From Persicirhabdus sediminis (lineage in GTDB: Bacteria > Verrucomicrobiota > Verrucomicrobiia > Verrucomicrobiales > Akkermansiaceae): a DNA stretch of 64,000 nt. Position numbers and translations under genes: made by a program. Below, piece by piece: positions 39,657-48,037 of this stretch. A model generated the notes under the pieces. It saw only the letters and a program-made list of their open reading frames with translations. It was not told the origin of the DNA and did not search any database. Each line of letters starts with the position of its first letter. Positions within the stretch are counted from its first letter, which is position 1. The DNA lies in the NCBI RefSeq assembly GCF_016595495.1, contig NZ_JAENIM010000041.1:278513-342512 (forward strand), written 5' to 3'.

Positions 39657-41420
39657 ATGAATGCCATTGCCTCTCTACGCCGACTCTTTGCCTACTTAAT
39701 GATATTCCCGATGATGATAGGGGTGGCGACAGCTGGGGAGGAGCAGCCAGTTGGGTTTGCCGATAAGCTGGATGCACATCTAAGTACCTTTGTAACTTAC
39801 TTGTACGATGTGGTATTTGTTAAAGTACCTATCTGGGGTGAGCATAAGGTGCCTGTGGTTTTGATCTTTTTGGTCGTCACGGGTGTGTTTATGACGATCT
39901 ATTTCAAGTTTCTCAACGTGAGAGCTTTTGGTTTGGCCATCCGTACGGCGCGTGGAAAATACACACCAAAAGATGCTCCCGGTCAGATTACCCATTTCCA
40001 AGCGCTCACTGCAGCGCTCTCGGCTACTGTTGGTTTAGGTAATATTTCAGGTGTTGCGATTGCGGTCGGCATTGGTGGCCCCGGCGCTACTTTCTGGATG
40101 ATCATGATGGCTTTGTGCGGCATGACGACTAAGTTCTGTGAGTGTACGTTGGGTGTGAAATATCGCAAAATCGACGCGCAAGGAAAAGTACACGGTGGTG
40201 GTATGTACTACCTCAGCCAAGGACTTAAAGAGCGCGGATTAGGCAAGCTAGGTGCTGTTCTGGCTGTGTTCTTTGCCATCATGTGCATTGGTTCAGCAAT
40301 TGGTGCCGGCAACATGTATCAAGTCAACCAGGCAACTACGCAGATGTCGCAAGAGTTTGGTTTGTTTATCGAAGATATTCACTTCTTGGGCATGGATCTG
40401 CCTGGTTCCTTGGTTTTTGGTACCATCATCGCAGTGATTGCAGGTAGCGTGATTATTGGTGGTATTGTTTGGATTGCACGCGTGACTTCTATTCTGGTAC
40501 CGTTGATGTGTGGTGCTTACGTGATTGGCGCATTAATTATTATTTTCGGTAACCTAGAGATGGTGCCTGGCGCATTTAAGTCAATCTTAGTAGGCGCATT
40601 CAGTTCGGCAGCTTTGGGCGGTGGATTTATTGGTGCCTTAATTCAAGGGGTAACTCGTGGAGCCTTCTCCAACGAAGCTGGATTTGGTTCCGCTCCAATT
40701 GCTCACTCAGCAGTGAAAACTAAAAAACCAGCTAGTGAGGGGCTGGTAGCTTTGATTGAGCCATTTACCGATACGGTGGTTGTTTGTACCATGACGGCAT
40801 TGGTATTGGTGATCACTGGTGCGTGGAATGTAGACGCATTAACCAATAAAGATGAAGTCGCCTTATTTAAAGGTCCCGAAGCCAAGGTTATGGTTATCGA
40901 TGACCTTGAGCAGGGCTCTGAGCTGTCGTTTGTGAAAGCAAAGGTGAATGCCGATGGTAACTATTCGGAAGTCTATAAAGATAGTAATCCTGAAGAGACC
41001 TACTGGGTGGCCAACGCTGACATTGACGTTGTTGAAGGCATTCGCCGTACATCATATGCGTTCCAGCAGGAGCTTCCTTGGTTCCCTGGCCTACTTGGTG
41101 TTGCCGTTCTATTGTTTGCGTTCTCCACTATGATTTCGTGGTCGTACTACGGTGAACAGGCGGTGATTTACCTATGTGGCCGTCGTATTCCTGGGGTAGT
41201 TCTCGCTTATAAGCTTATGTTCTGTGTCTTCTCCGTCATTGGTGCGGTGGCTTCACTGACGAATGTTCTAGCCATTTCAGATGCCATGTTCTTTGCCATG
41301 ATGGTGCCAAACGTCTTTGCCTTATTCATTCTGCTGCCAGTAGTGAAGCGTGAACTGAAAGATTTCCAACAGCATGCAGCTGATATCGATTCCGGCGCTA
41401 AGTCAGTGGAAGACGATTAA
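39657..41420 (+). CDS. Alanine/glycine:cation symporter (AGCS family)
   Basis: A 587-residue sodium- or proton-coupled amino acid symporter of the AGCS family. The family motif ALTAALSATVGLGNISGVAI is intact, as are CGMTTKFCECTLGVKYR, the GAFSNEAGFGSAPIAHSAVK block and SWSYYGEQAVIYL near the end. About eleven membrane helices are expected. The N-terminus has a signal-like segment ending GVATAGEEQ before the first helix. A hydrophilic insertion of about 80 residues (roughly 405-485) separates two helices before ELPWFPGLLGVAVLLFAFST. The upstream extension of the frame to 39573 is unlikely to be translated, since ATG 39657 gives the better start. The gene is monocistronic, between rplQ and parE. 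Confidence 0.88.
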   Translation: MNAIASLRRLFAYLMIFPMMIGVATAGEEQPVGFADKLDAHLSTFVTYLYDVVFVKVPIWGEHKVPVVLIFLVVTGVFMTIYFKFLNVRAFGLAIRTARGKYTPKDAPGQITHFQALTAALSATVGLGNISGVAIAVGIGGPGATFWMIMMALCGMTTKFCECTLGVKYRKIDAQGKVHGGGMYYLSQGLKERGLGKLGAVLAVFFAIMCIGSAIGAGNMYQVNQATTQMSQEFGLFIEDIHFLGMDLPGSLVFGTIIAVIAGSVIIGGIVWIARVTSILVPLMCGAYVIGALIIIFGNLEMVPGAFKSILVGAFSSAALGGGFIGALIQGVTRGAFSNEAGFGSAPIAHSAVKTKKPASEGLVALIEPFTDTVVVCTMTALVLVITGAWNVDALTNKDEVALFKGPEAKVMVIDDLEQGSELSFVKAKVNADGNYSEVYKDSNPEETYWVANADIDVVEGIRRTSYAFQQELPWFPGLLGVAVLLFAFSTMISWSYYGEQAVIYLCGRRIPGVVLAYKLMFCVFSVIGAVASLTNVLAISDAMFFAMMVPNVFALFILLPVVKRELKDFQQHAADIDSGAKSVEDD

Positions 41421-41550
41421 TCGATTCTAGCTGAAACTTGGCATTGTCAGTTAGGTATATTTAAGCCAAGTTAATTATCTCTCTCGACCTGTTCGCGTCA
41501 CCCACGGTGAACAGGGCGAGATTTTTGTACCAAAATTTTTCACACTATCT

Positions 41551-43398
41551 ATGGCCGCAAAGTATACCGAAGACGACATTAAGAGCTTAGATTGGAAACA
41601 GCACATCCGCATGCGCCCTGGCATGTACATTGGCAAGCTGGGTGACGGGTCACACGCTGAAGATGGCATCTACATTTTGCTCAAAGAGGCGATGGACAAC
41701 TCGGTTGACGAGTTTGTCATGGGCCACGGCGTTCGCATTGAGGTCAATATCGATGAAGCTGGGCGCGTGGAAGTCCGTGACTACGGTCGTGGTATTCCGC
41801 TGGGCAAGCTGATGGACTGTGCCGCCAAGATCAATACCGGTGCCAAATACGATAGTGAAGCATTCAAAAAGTCAGTTGGCCTCAATGGGGTTGGTATCAA
41901 GGCGGTGAATGCGCTTTCACAGTTTTTTGAAATCCAAGCGTGGCGCGAAGGTAAAACCAAAGCCATCGAGTTTAGCAAAGGTGAAGTGGTCACTGAGATG
42001 AAACGCGCTCGCGCTGACGACGGCCCAGATGGCACGCGTCTCGCTTTCGACGTGGATACGTCAATTTTCCCTGAGCAGACACGCTTCCGTGCTGGGTTTG
42101 TGGAGAAAATGTGCCGTTATTATTCCTACCTGAATCCAGGATTGGAAATCGTCTTCAACGGTCGCAAGTTCAAATCAAAAAATGGCCTGCTCGACCTTCT
42201 CAAAGAAGAGATGGACGGCGGTGCGCTCTACGATCCTATCCACCTATCAGGCAAGGACATCGAGATTGCTTTCACCCACACAGCTGATAGCAGCGAAGAT
42301 TATTATTCATTTGTTAATGGCCAGAATACTCACCAAGGCGGTACGCATTTGGCGGCATTTCGTGAGGCCATTGTGCAAGCAGTACGTGGGTTTTATAAAA
42401 AACAATATAACCCGTCGGACATCCGCTCAGGCATCGCTTCGGCAATTCTAGTGCGCATCGAGGAACCAGTTTTTGAGAGCCAGACAAAAACCAAGCTGGG
42501 CAGCATGACGGTATCGCCTGAGGGCGAAACCATTCGCACATTTGTGGTCAATTTCCTCAAAGAACACCTCGATAACTACCTGCACAAAAACCCTAAAACG
42601 GCGGAAGCTCTGCAAAAGAGAATCCTTGCCGCTGAGCGCGAACGCAAAGAACTCACTGGCGTCAAAAAGCTGGCTAGAGAACGCGCCCGCAAAGCTAAAG
42701 TTCACAATAAAAAACTTCGAGATTGCCGCGTCCACTTCAGCTCGAAGAAAAAGCGCCGCGAGGAAACTACAGTTTTCATTACCGAGGGGAACTCAGCCAG
42801 TGGCTCAATCACCAAGAGCCGCGATGTAGAAACCCAAGCGGTATTCTCGCTGCGCGGAAAACCGCTCAATTCGTATGCCATGAAACGTAAAGTGGTTTAT
42901 GAAAATGAGGAATTTAACCTGCTTCAGCACGCGCTCGACATCGAAGAAGGATTGGAAAACCTGCGCTACAACAAAGTAGTGATCGCGACCGATGCCGACG
43001 TTGATGGCATGCACATCCGCCTGCTTCTGCTAACATTTTTCCTGCAGTTCTTCCCTGAGCTGATCCGCAATGGCCACCTGTATATCCTACAGACGCCATT
43101 GTTCCGTGTGCGTAATAAAAAGCAGACAATTTATTGTTACAGCGAAGACGAGCGTGTAGCTGCCATGAAAAAAATTGGCAAAAACCCAGAGATTACCCGA
43201 TTCAAAGGTCTCGGTGAAATCTCAGCTGACGAGTTTGCTTTCATGATCGGGCCAGACATGCGTCTCGACCCAGTTCTCATGGAAGAAGGCAAAGGTGTCA
43301 AAGAAATGCTCGCCTTCTACATGGGCCGCAATACGCCAGAACGCCAACAATACATCATCGAAAACCTACGCGTCGACATCGACGACGCCGAGGTTTAG
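41551..43398 (+). CDS. parE: Type IIA topoisomerase ATPase subunit, ParE/GyrB-like
   Basis: A 615-residue topoisomerase B subunit. The GHKL ATPase has RMRPGMYIG, the Bergerat motif EAMDNSVDE with Glu46 and Asn50, DYGRGIP, and [15 protein letters not shown]. The transducer follows, with QTKTKLG (the conserved ATP-contacting Lys). The TOPRIM domain has the catalytic Glu412 in TEGNSASGS (EGNSA instead of the usual EGDSA) and the metal site DADVDG (Asp481, 483, 485), then FKGLGE. The short length without the GyrB insertion favours ParE. The parC-like partner is not in the window: the sequence after the stop is repetitive DNA. It works as a heterotetramer with ParC/GyrA to decatenate or supercoil DNA. 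Confidence 0.85.
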   Translation: MAAKYTEDDIKSLDWKQHIRMRPGMYIGKLGDGSHAEDGIYILLKEAMDNSVDEFVMGHGVRIEVNIDEAGRVEVRDYGRGIPLGKLMDCAAKINTGAKYDSEAFKKSVGLNGVGIKAVNALSQFFEIQAWREGKTKAIEFSKGEVVTEMKRARADDGPDGTRLAFDVDTSIFPEQTRFRAGFVEKMCRYYSYLNPGLEIVFNGRKFKSKNGLLDLLKEEMDGGALYDPIHLSGKDIEIAFTHTADSSEDYYSFVNGQNTHQGGTHLAAFREAIVQAVRGFYKKQYNPSDIRSGIASAILVRIEEPVFESQTKTKLGSMTVSPEGETIRTFVVNFLKEHLDNYLHKNPKTAEALQKRILAAERERKELTGVKKLARERARKAKVHNKKLRDCRVHFSSKKKRREETTVFITEGNSASGSITKSRDVETQAVFSLRGKPLNSYAMKRKVVYENEEFNLLQHALDIEEGLENLRYNKVVIATDADVDGMHIRLLLLTFFLQFFPELIRNGHLYILQTPLFRVRNKKQTIYCYSEDERVAAMKKIGKNPEITRFKGLGEISADEFAFMIGPDMRLDPVLMEEGKGVKEMLAFYMGRNTPERQQYIIENLRVDIDDAEV

Positions 43399-43405
43399 GG
43401 GGGCG

Positions 43406-43454
43406 AGTGATCAGTGATCAGTGATCAGTGTTCAGTGTTCAGTGTTCAGTGTTC
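43406..43454. repeat. Heptamer tandem repeat
   Basis: Seven contiguous units: three AGTGATC followed by four AGTGTTC, a single-base switch between blocks. Confidence 0.9.
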
Positions 43455-43474
43455 GGGCTTCGCTATCAGTTAAG

Positions 43475-43715
43475 CCTTCATAGGCATAAGGCACTGACGG
43501 CGATGATTCTAGCTGGGCTTCATACGCTGGAGCACTGATGGTGGCAATTCTAGCTGGGCTTCATACGCTGGAGCACTGATGGTGGCAATTCTAGCTGGGC
43601 TTCATAGGCGCGGGGCTTTGACGGCGATAATCTAGCTGGGCTTCATAGGCACGGGGCACTGAAGGCGATAATTCTAGCTGGTCTTCATAGGTATGGGGCG
43701 CTGAAGGCGGCAAAG
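43475..43715. repeat. 41-bp minisatellite, about six copies
   Basis: CTAGCTGGGCTTCATA recurs at 43509, 43550 and 43591, and with slight changes at 43632 and 43674, giving periods of 41, 41, 41 and 42; a partial unit precedes them at about 43475. Two central copies are identical; the outer ones vary at the GGAGCACTGATGGTGGCAA part. There is no continuous reading frame. Confidence 0.9.
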
Positions 43716-43722
43716 AACAAAG

Positions 43723-43778
43723 CCCAGGGCTTCAGCCCTGGGGAAGGCAGGTGTCAGCCACGCGCCCTGAAAGGGCGC
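43723..43778. repeat. Pair of REP-like hairpins
   Basis: CCCAGGGC (43723-43730) / GCCCTGGG (43735-43742) with loop TTCA, and GCGCCCT (43762-43768) / AGGGCGC (43772-43778) with loop GAA. An outer GCCACGCGCC ... GGCGTGTGGC pairing (about 43757 and 43794) can enclose the second. They lie directly behind the minisatellite. Confidence 0.75.
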
Positions 43779-43975
43779 TAGAAAACTTCATTTGGCGTGT
43801 GGCAACATTTTCAGTTTTAACCACTAGCAAGCATTATTTTTTAGCTGGCTTTGGTTCCTAACTGGCTGTGCTTTCATCTGGCTCTGTTATGACAATTTCC
43901 AGCTGAAAATATATCTTGTTAGAAATTGCCTCACGCTGGCACCATATCATGCTAACCATCTAATCACCTGACCGG

Positions 43976-44995
43976 CTACTTGTTTTTCATGACTAACAAA
44001 AGCGGCCGGTGATCGCTGGCAAAATACCAACTCTTAGGAGAGAGAATCTGACTATGCTTACAGCTGAAATGTTTCTGCAGCTTGGCGCTGAGCAGGAAAT
44101 AATCCAGCCGCGAGTAGTGGTCCTGTAGTTTCCAATAATGTGTCCACCTCTGGCCGTCGGCATCGCTGATAGATAATGGTGTGAGCTGGCTGGATTTCTC
44201 CCCCGAACTGCACAAGGCATGCACGGCGGCTGAGTTTCTATGGTCGTTGAGGTCACCGTGAACGACTAACTGAATGTCTGGGTTTTGCTTAAATTGTGCG
44301 TCAATATAGGTTCTAGCGAGCTCGGCTTCATGGCGGCGCAGCGCAGCTTGATCTGCATAATCAACTGGGCGCATCGACTTCAGATGTAGGCCAAGAAAGT
44401 GCACCGGCCCGCTCTCAAAATGAATGGAGGCATGCAGTAGTCCACGCGACATTTCAAACCGTCGACCATCTAGCTGGAAACTGGTTTTCTGATCGTAATG
44501 GTGCGGGTGGATGGGAAATCTTGACAACATGGCGAGGTGGCGCACGGGATCGCGCCCGCAGTGCATGTGGCTAAATGGCATCGGCTGGCCACGTTTGGCT
44601 AGCTCCAGCTGCAGACGTTTGAGATCTTTCTCGCTCCCCATTTCACACACACTGAGAACATGCGGCTGGGCGCCGGCAATGATATCGGCAATCAGCTCAA
44701 TCTGTGCAGCGGATTTCACCGGAATCTCTTGCTCGCGGCTGGCATCACTTTCCTCGCACAGAAAGTGGCGCAAGTTGTAGCTGAGCACCCGTAGGCCATC
44801 GGCGGGAAATATTTCCTCACCGGCTATCTCAGCTGATTGCTGGGCATCATTTGTAGACGCTGGACCAGCTGGCGCGGGAGTTTCCTGCTCGGCGCTTGGC
44901 CAGCTCGGTGTGGATTTCTCCTCGCATGACGACTGGCTCAGGGTGAGCAAAAGCACTGCCAGTGGCCAAAAAAAGACCCCGAGCTGCAAATGCAT
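43976..44995 (-). CDS. Exported endonuclease/exonuclease/phosphatase-family protein
   Basis: A 339-residue EEP-fold protein. The visible active-site pattern is VLSYNLRHF (Asn), CEMGSEKDLK (catalytic metal Glu), HGDLNDHRNS (Asp and Asn) and the final SDHRPLLLV (Asp-His). EEP enzymes hydrolyse phosphodiesters in nucleic acids, lipids or small molecules; the substrate is unknown here. The preferred start gives a hydrophobic leader, FFWPLAVLLLTLSQSSC, with a weak lipobox at Cys24, so it is probably a secreted or lipidated protein. The frame opens further upstream at 45067, which would displace the leader. It is the last of three minus-strand genes, with tatA upstream by 96 bases. Confidence 0.8.
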   Translation of the reverse strand: MHLQLGVFFWPLAVLLLTLSQSSCEEKSTPSWPSAEQETPAPAGPASTNDAQQSAEIAGEEIFPADGLRVLSYNLRHFLCEESDASREQEIPVKSAAQIELIADIIAGAQPHVLSVCEMGSEKDLKRLQLELAKRGQPMPFSHMHCGRDPVRHLAMLSRFPIHPHHYDQKTSFQLDGRRFEMSRGLLHASIHFESGPVHFLGLHLKSMRPVDYADQAALRRHEAELARTYIDAQFKQNPDIQLVVHGDLNDHRNSAAVHALCSSGEKSSQLTPLSISDADGQRWTHYWKLQDHYSRLDYFLLSAKLQKHFSCKHSQILSPKSWYFASDHRPLLLVMKNK

Positions 44996-45091
44996 GACTC
45001 GAGGTATAATGGCGCCGCAATTACTGCGGCGGTTGGTGATGTTGAGCTTGGCGTGGGGAACTGCCATTGGCCAATTTATTTCAGCTGGTGA

Positions 45092-45343
45092 TTAAGCGTC
45101 TTCGCTATCAGATTTCTTAGCTGCAGGCTGCGCAGGTTTGGCAACCGGTGTTTTTTTTGTCTCAGTTTCAGCACTGGTGATTTCGTGCTCAAATTCTTCT
45201 TTAGCACGCTTGAATTCGCCCATGCTTTTGCCGATTCCGCGGGCAAGCTCAGGCAGCTTCTTCGCGCCAAAGAGAAGAAGAATGAGGATGAACAAGATGA
45301 CCATTTCTTGTCCGCCGAGAGGTCCGAATGCGAGAGTGTTCAT
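45092..45343 (-). CDS. tatA: TatA-family twin-arginine translocase subunit (copy 1)
   Basis: An 83-residue TatA/E-type protein: a short N-terminal FGPLGGQE, a single helix MVILFILILLLFGAKKLPEL containing the FGxKKLP hinge, an amphipathic helix (ARGIGKSMGEFKRAKEEFEHE) and an Ala/Lys/Pro-rich tail. TatA oligomers form the protein-conducting element for folded proteins with twin-arginine signals. The Pro-hinge and length favour TatA over TatB. The gene is 161 bases behind a second tatA-like gene. No tatC is in the window. Confidence 0.88.
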   Translation of the reverse strand: MNTLAFGPLGGQEMVILFILILLLFGAKKLPELARGIGKSMGEFKRAKEEFEHEITSAETETKKTPVAKPAQPAAKKSDSEDA

Positions 45344-45441
45344 AGCTTTGACCGCAAACTAAGGGCGCAAGGCGACTAATGCAAACGTTATCTTTGCGAA
45401 ATAAACCGCAATTTATGCAGAGATTCAGCCCTGCTTAGCTG

Positions 45442-45475
45442 GCTGGAGGTCTCATTTTAGCAATGAAACTCCAGC
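45442..45475 (-). terminator. Hairpin between the two tatA genes
   Basis: Imperfect long stem GCTGGAG-G-TCTCATT (from 45442) with AATGAAACTCCAGC (to 45475), loop TTTAGC-type. It would end or attenuate the transcript of the upstream tatA gene. There is no T-tract on the minus strand. Confidence 0.4.
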
Positions 45476-45504
45476 TAGAAGTCTCTTACTCAGCAGCTAA
45501 GGAG

Positions 45505-45801
45505 CTACGCTTTGTCCTCAGTTTCCACTGATGGATTAGCTGATGTAGTTTCCGCTGGAGCATCGGCGGATTTGGCTACCGGGCGGTGCGCAGGTTTTGC
45601 TGGCGCAGCTAGCTCAGCATCCTGAGAGCGTGTCATTTCGTGCTCAAATTCCTCCTTCGCACGGCGAAATTCGCCCATGCTCTTGCCAATGCTGCGCGCG
45701 AGGCTAGGCAGCTTTTTAGGCCCAAAAAAGAGCAAAACGATGAGAAAAATGACGACCATTTCTTGGGCGCCAAGTGAGCCGATAAATGCGAGTGAGTTCA
45801 T
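45505..45801 (-). CDS. tatA: TatA-family twin-arginine translocase subunit (copy 2)
   Basis: A 98-residue TatA-like protein: FIGSLGAQEMVVIFLIVLLF, then FFGPKKLPSLARSIGKSM and GEFRRAKEEFEHEMTRS, then a Pro/Ala-rich acidic tail. The helix, FGPKKLP hinge and amphipathic helix are nearly the same as in copy 1, so the two are tandem paralogues. The frame also opens at an ATG at 45822, giving an additional MNLFFII; both starts have no Shine-Dalgarno. The 45822 ATG lies within a stem of the hairpin at 45821-45841, which makes it less accessible, so 45801 is preferred. In organisms with two TatA-like proteins, one may act as TatB. Confidence 0.85.
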   Translation of the reverse strand: MNSLAFIGSLGAQEMVVIFLIVLLFFGPKKLPSLARSIGKSMGEFRRAKEEFEHEMTRSQDAELAAPAKPAHRPVAKSADAPAETTSANPSVETEDKA

Positions 45802-45806
45802 GATAA

Positions 45807-45841
45807 TAAAAAAAAGATTCATAAGGCCTACGTGGCCTTAT
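45807..45841 (-). promoter_or_regulatory. Hairpin plus T-run at the tatA start (possible attenuator)
   Basis: ATAAGGCC (45821-45828) and GGCCTTAT (45834-45841) form a perfect 8-bp stem with loop TACGT. On the minus strand it is followed, after GAATC, by eight T and then the preferred tatA start codon at 45801. It looks like an intrinsic terminator placed in the leader, so it may attenuate the transcript. Confidence 0.45.
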
Positions 45842-45916
45842 AAGTTTAAACGTTACGACGAGATGGAATTGTTCCAGAATTCTTGAATTCACCTTCTTTT
45901 TTTTGCTCACGATTAA

Positions 45917-46365
45917 CTCTCCATCTGTCAGCACACTATAGCTGAGTTTGCTAGCCCATTGTTAAACACAACTATTATTGGCCTGTTTGCCATTACCTTT
46001 GGTCTCAAAGTGACCGTATTTTATATAGCCATCTCCATGGGCTCATTGATCTACGGATTTATGCCAATCGGATTTGTTTCGCAGGTAGCCAATGAAGATA
46101 ACCTTTTTGCCATTCCGGTAGCGGCTGGATTGTCATCCCACTCTATATCCACGCTGAAGCGGTCAATCCATTGAGCTCAGCTCTAGCAGCTAAAGGCATG
46201 GGCTTAGGAGCGGTCATGGCATTGATTATTGGCAGCGCGGGAGCCAGCTTGACGGAAGTGATTCTGCTGCGCTCTATTTTCAAAAATACCATGATCATTG
46301 CCTTCCTTGTAGTGATACTTGGCATGGCTGTTAGTGCGGGCTACCTCTACTCCCTGTTATTTTAG
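45917..46365 (+). pseudogene. Frameshifted, N-truncated ArsP/YraQ-type permease remnant
   Basis: Two overlapping frames together encode the C-terminal half of a UPF0718/ArsP_1-type permease. The first (from 45917) has EFASPLLNTTIIGLFAITFG, GLKVTVFYIAISMGSLIYGF, and NEDNLFAIPVAAG. The second frame, one base out, resumes IVIPLYIHAEAVNPLSSALA, then AKGMGLGAVMALIIGSAGAS and a final helix, ending at 46365. Joining them at about 46127-46131 restores a natural IPVAAGIVIPLYIHAEAV, so a single-base deletion broke the gene. The N-terminal helices are missing and a stop lies just upstream at 45914. No IS element is nearby. A programmed frameshift is unlikely, as no slippery heptamer is seen. Confidence 0.7.
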
Positions 46366-46440
46366 GACAAAGCCTACAGCCATCGGCAAGGCCGCTAGTA
46401 GGGGACTGCGCAAAATATAGCAGCTGGAGAATCACGAAAT

Positions 46441-46473
46441 AGCCAGCTGGGAATCGTAGCTTTCCAGCTGGCT
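46441..46473 (+). terminator. Hairpin after the permease remnant
   Basis: AGCCAGCTGG (46441-46450) and CCAGCTGGCT (46464-46473) are perfect 10-base complements with a 13-base loop; TGTTATTTATTTT follows. Probably the terminator of the former permease gene. Confidence 0.55.
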
Positions 46474-46648
46474 TGTTATTTATTTTAAGTTGGTTACATG
46501 GAAGGTTTTCCTCGTGTAGTGTGATTCTTTTATATTCTGTTTTTTTATATTAGTCAGAGTCATTTGTTTCAGTGTAAAAATAATTTTACAAACATTGGTG
46601 GGTCATTTGACATCTGACTGCTAGTTTTGAGCTAGATTTCGATCAGCT

Positions 46649-48037
46649 ATGAAAATGACCTATTTAATAAGCCTTGTTCTCTTCACTGCCTCAGCAGCTG
46701 GGGCGTTCGCTCAAAATGAGAAAAATCCATTCAAAGAGAGGAACGCAAAAACCGCTGAGGAAGCAAAAAGTCGGCCAGTGAATATCATTAGTTTGTTTGA
46801 GTATATAGAGGTTCCCAAGCAGAAGTTAGATCATCTGTTGATCAACTCAGGAGAGCTTGAAATCACTAGAGAGCAGGCGCAAAAGTGGGTAGATGCAGGG
46901 GAATCCAAAGTGATTCGGTCGTCGTTGACGATCTCTTTAAACACAGAGAAGGGGCGTAACGAAAGTTTGGTAGAGGTGTATAGGCCCACTAAATACAACT
47001 CGGTGGGTGTCGGTGCATGGCCAGTACCAGCCTCGTTTGTGAAGCAGAATTTGGGATTCAGTGAGGATTTTGAGTTACATATCAATGAGGACGGCAAAGG
47101 GATCGAGTCACGTATTGTGGTGGACTATTCAGTTCTTAAAGAAGGGCCAGCCATTCACCCTTTGGTCACAAAGACGAGAGAACCAGAGGATGTATTGATG
47201 GCTTCATTGAGTCACTCATCGTTCACCTTCGCCAATCTATCGATGAAATTTGGGGAGAGCTATTTGATTGGTCGACTGGAGGATGTCCACTCAGAAGGAA
47301 TGTCGTGCCTCGTGTTTTACAAAGCTGCAAAGTGGCAGGTTCCCTTGCTCGATAGTGAATTAAGAAAAGGGGGGAGTGATGTTCAGCAATATACGATGCA
47401 TGCCCATTTTGTTACCGTTAATCAATATGGTTGGAGTGAGATTGTCAGCGATACTCCTCTGAGTGAATTAGCTGAAAGTAGCTGGGAGAAAGTATTGAGA
47501 TTGGCTAAGGTAGGAGAGGCTGAATTTGATGGTTCTCTGGTCATGCGTAGTGCCCACAATCATCGGGCTAAGGCGACGAATGTGACGCAAATACCTTTTT
47601 CTCTACAGTTTGCACAGTCGATTAATAAAGGGGGGGCGAGCATACCGCCTTTGAGTGTGGAATCTGCTCTGGTGACAGTTGGCCCAGGTGGTGAAATGAA
47701 TAATAAAGAGCTCACCTTGATGGCTAATCACCAGCAGGAGGAGGGGCTGAGTTTAGAGTTTTACTGTGATTTTGAGCAGGATGGGGCGTATCTTAAATAC
47801 TTTTCAGCTCCAAAAAAATCATCACTGGCTGGATATAGTGTGCACCATCGTGTTCGTGATGGAGAGACGTGGATCCCTGACGCTGAGACACCCCGTATTA
47901 AAAGCTCAACGATTCATTCTGCATTTATGCTCACTCCAAACCAGATGACGCTTGCTGGGGTACTGGGGGGAACAGATAAGGACGGTAAGCCGGATCCTAA
48001 AAAACTGACTCTGTTATTCGTTGAGGCGAAGTTATAA
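46649..48037 (+). CDS. Secreted protein upstream of a two-component system, unknown
   Basis: A 462-residue protein with a signal peptide (MKMTYLISLVLFTASAAGAFAQ) and a long, soluble, mostly beta-predicted mature part. Notable segments are the VNIISLFEYIEVPKQKLDHL start, a YRPTKYNSVGVGAWPVPAS segment and the C-terminal SAFMLTPNQMTLAGVLGGTD. Two regions share a general hydrophobic pattern (about 40-240 and 255-460), suggesting two similar halves. I do not recognise a family. Its stop overlaps the histidine kinase start (TAATG), so it belongs to the operon and may sense or relay an external signal to that kinase, or be its target in the periplasm. Confidence 0.65.
   Translation: MKMTYLISLVLFTASAAGAFAQNEKNPFKERNAKTAEEAKSRPVNIISLFEYIEVPKQKLDHLLINSGELEITREQAQKWVDAGESKVIRSSLTISLNTEKGRNESLVEVYRPTKYNSVGVGAWPVPASFVKQNLGFSEDFELHINEDGKGIESRIVVDYSVLKEGPAIHPLVTKTREPEDVLMASLSHSSFTFANLSMKFGESYLIGRLEDVHSEGMSCLVFYKAAKWQVPLLDSELRKGGSDVQQYTMHAHFVTVNQYGWSEIVSDTPLSELAESSWEKVLRLAKVGEAEFDGSLVMRSAHNHRAKATNVTQIPFSLQFAQSINKGGASIPPLSVESALVTVGPGGEMNNKELTLMANHQQEEGLSLEFYCDFEQDGAYLKYFSAPKKSSLAGYSVHHRVRDGETWIPDAETPRIKSSTIHSAFMLTPNQMTLAGVLGGTDKDGKPDPKKLTLLFVEAKL

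Larger units (their letters stand above)
43399..43975. other. Repeat-filled intergenic region after parE
   Basis: No gene. Beginning 8 bases after the parE stop it holds a 7-bp tandem repeat, a 41-bp minisatellite, and two strong hairpins, each listed separately. The rest (about 43800-43975) is unstructured and rich in AGCTGG words. Confidence 0.7.

Noticed and set aside
43475-43715. The 41-bp repeat as a CRISPR-like array
   Set aside because: Units are contiguous, without unique spacers, so it is a minisatellite.
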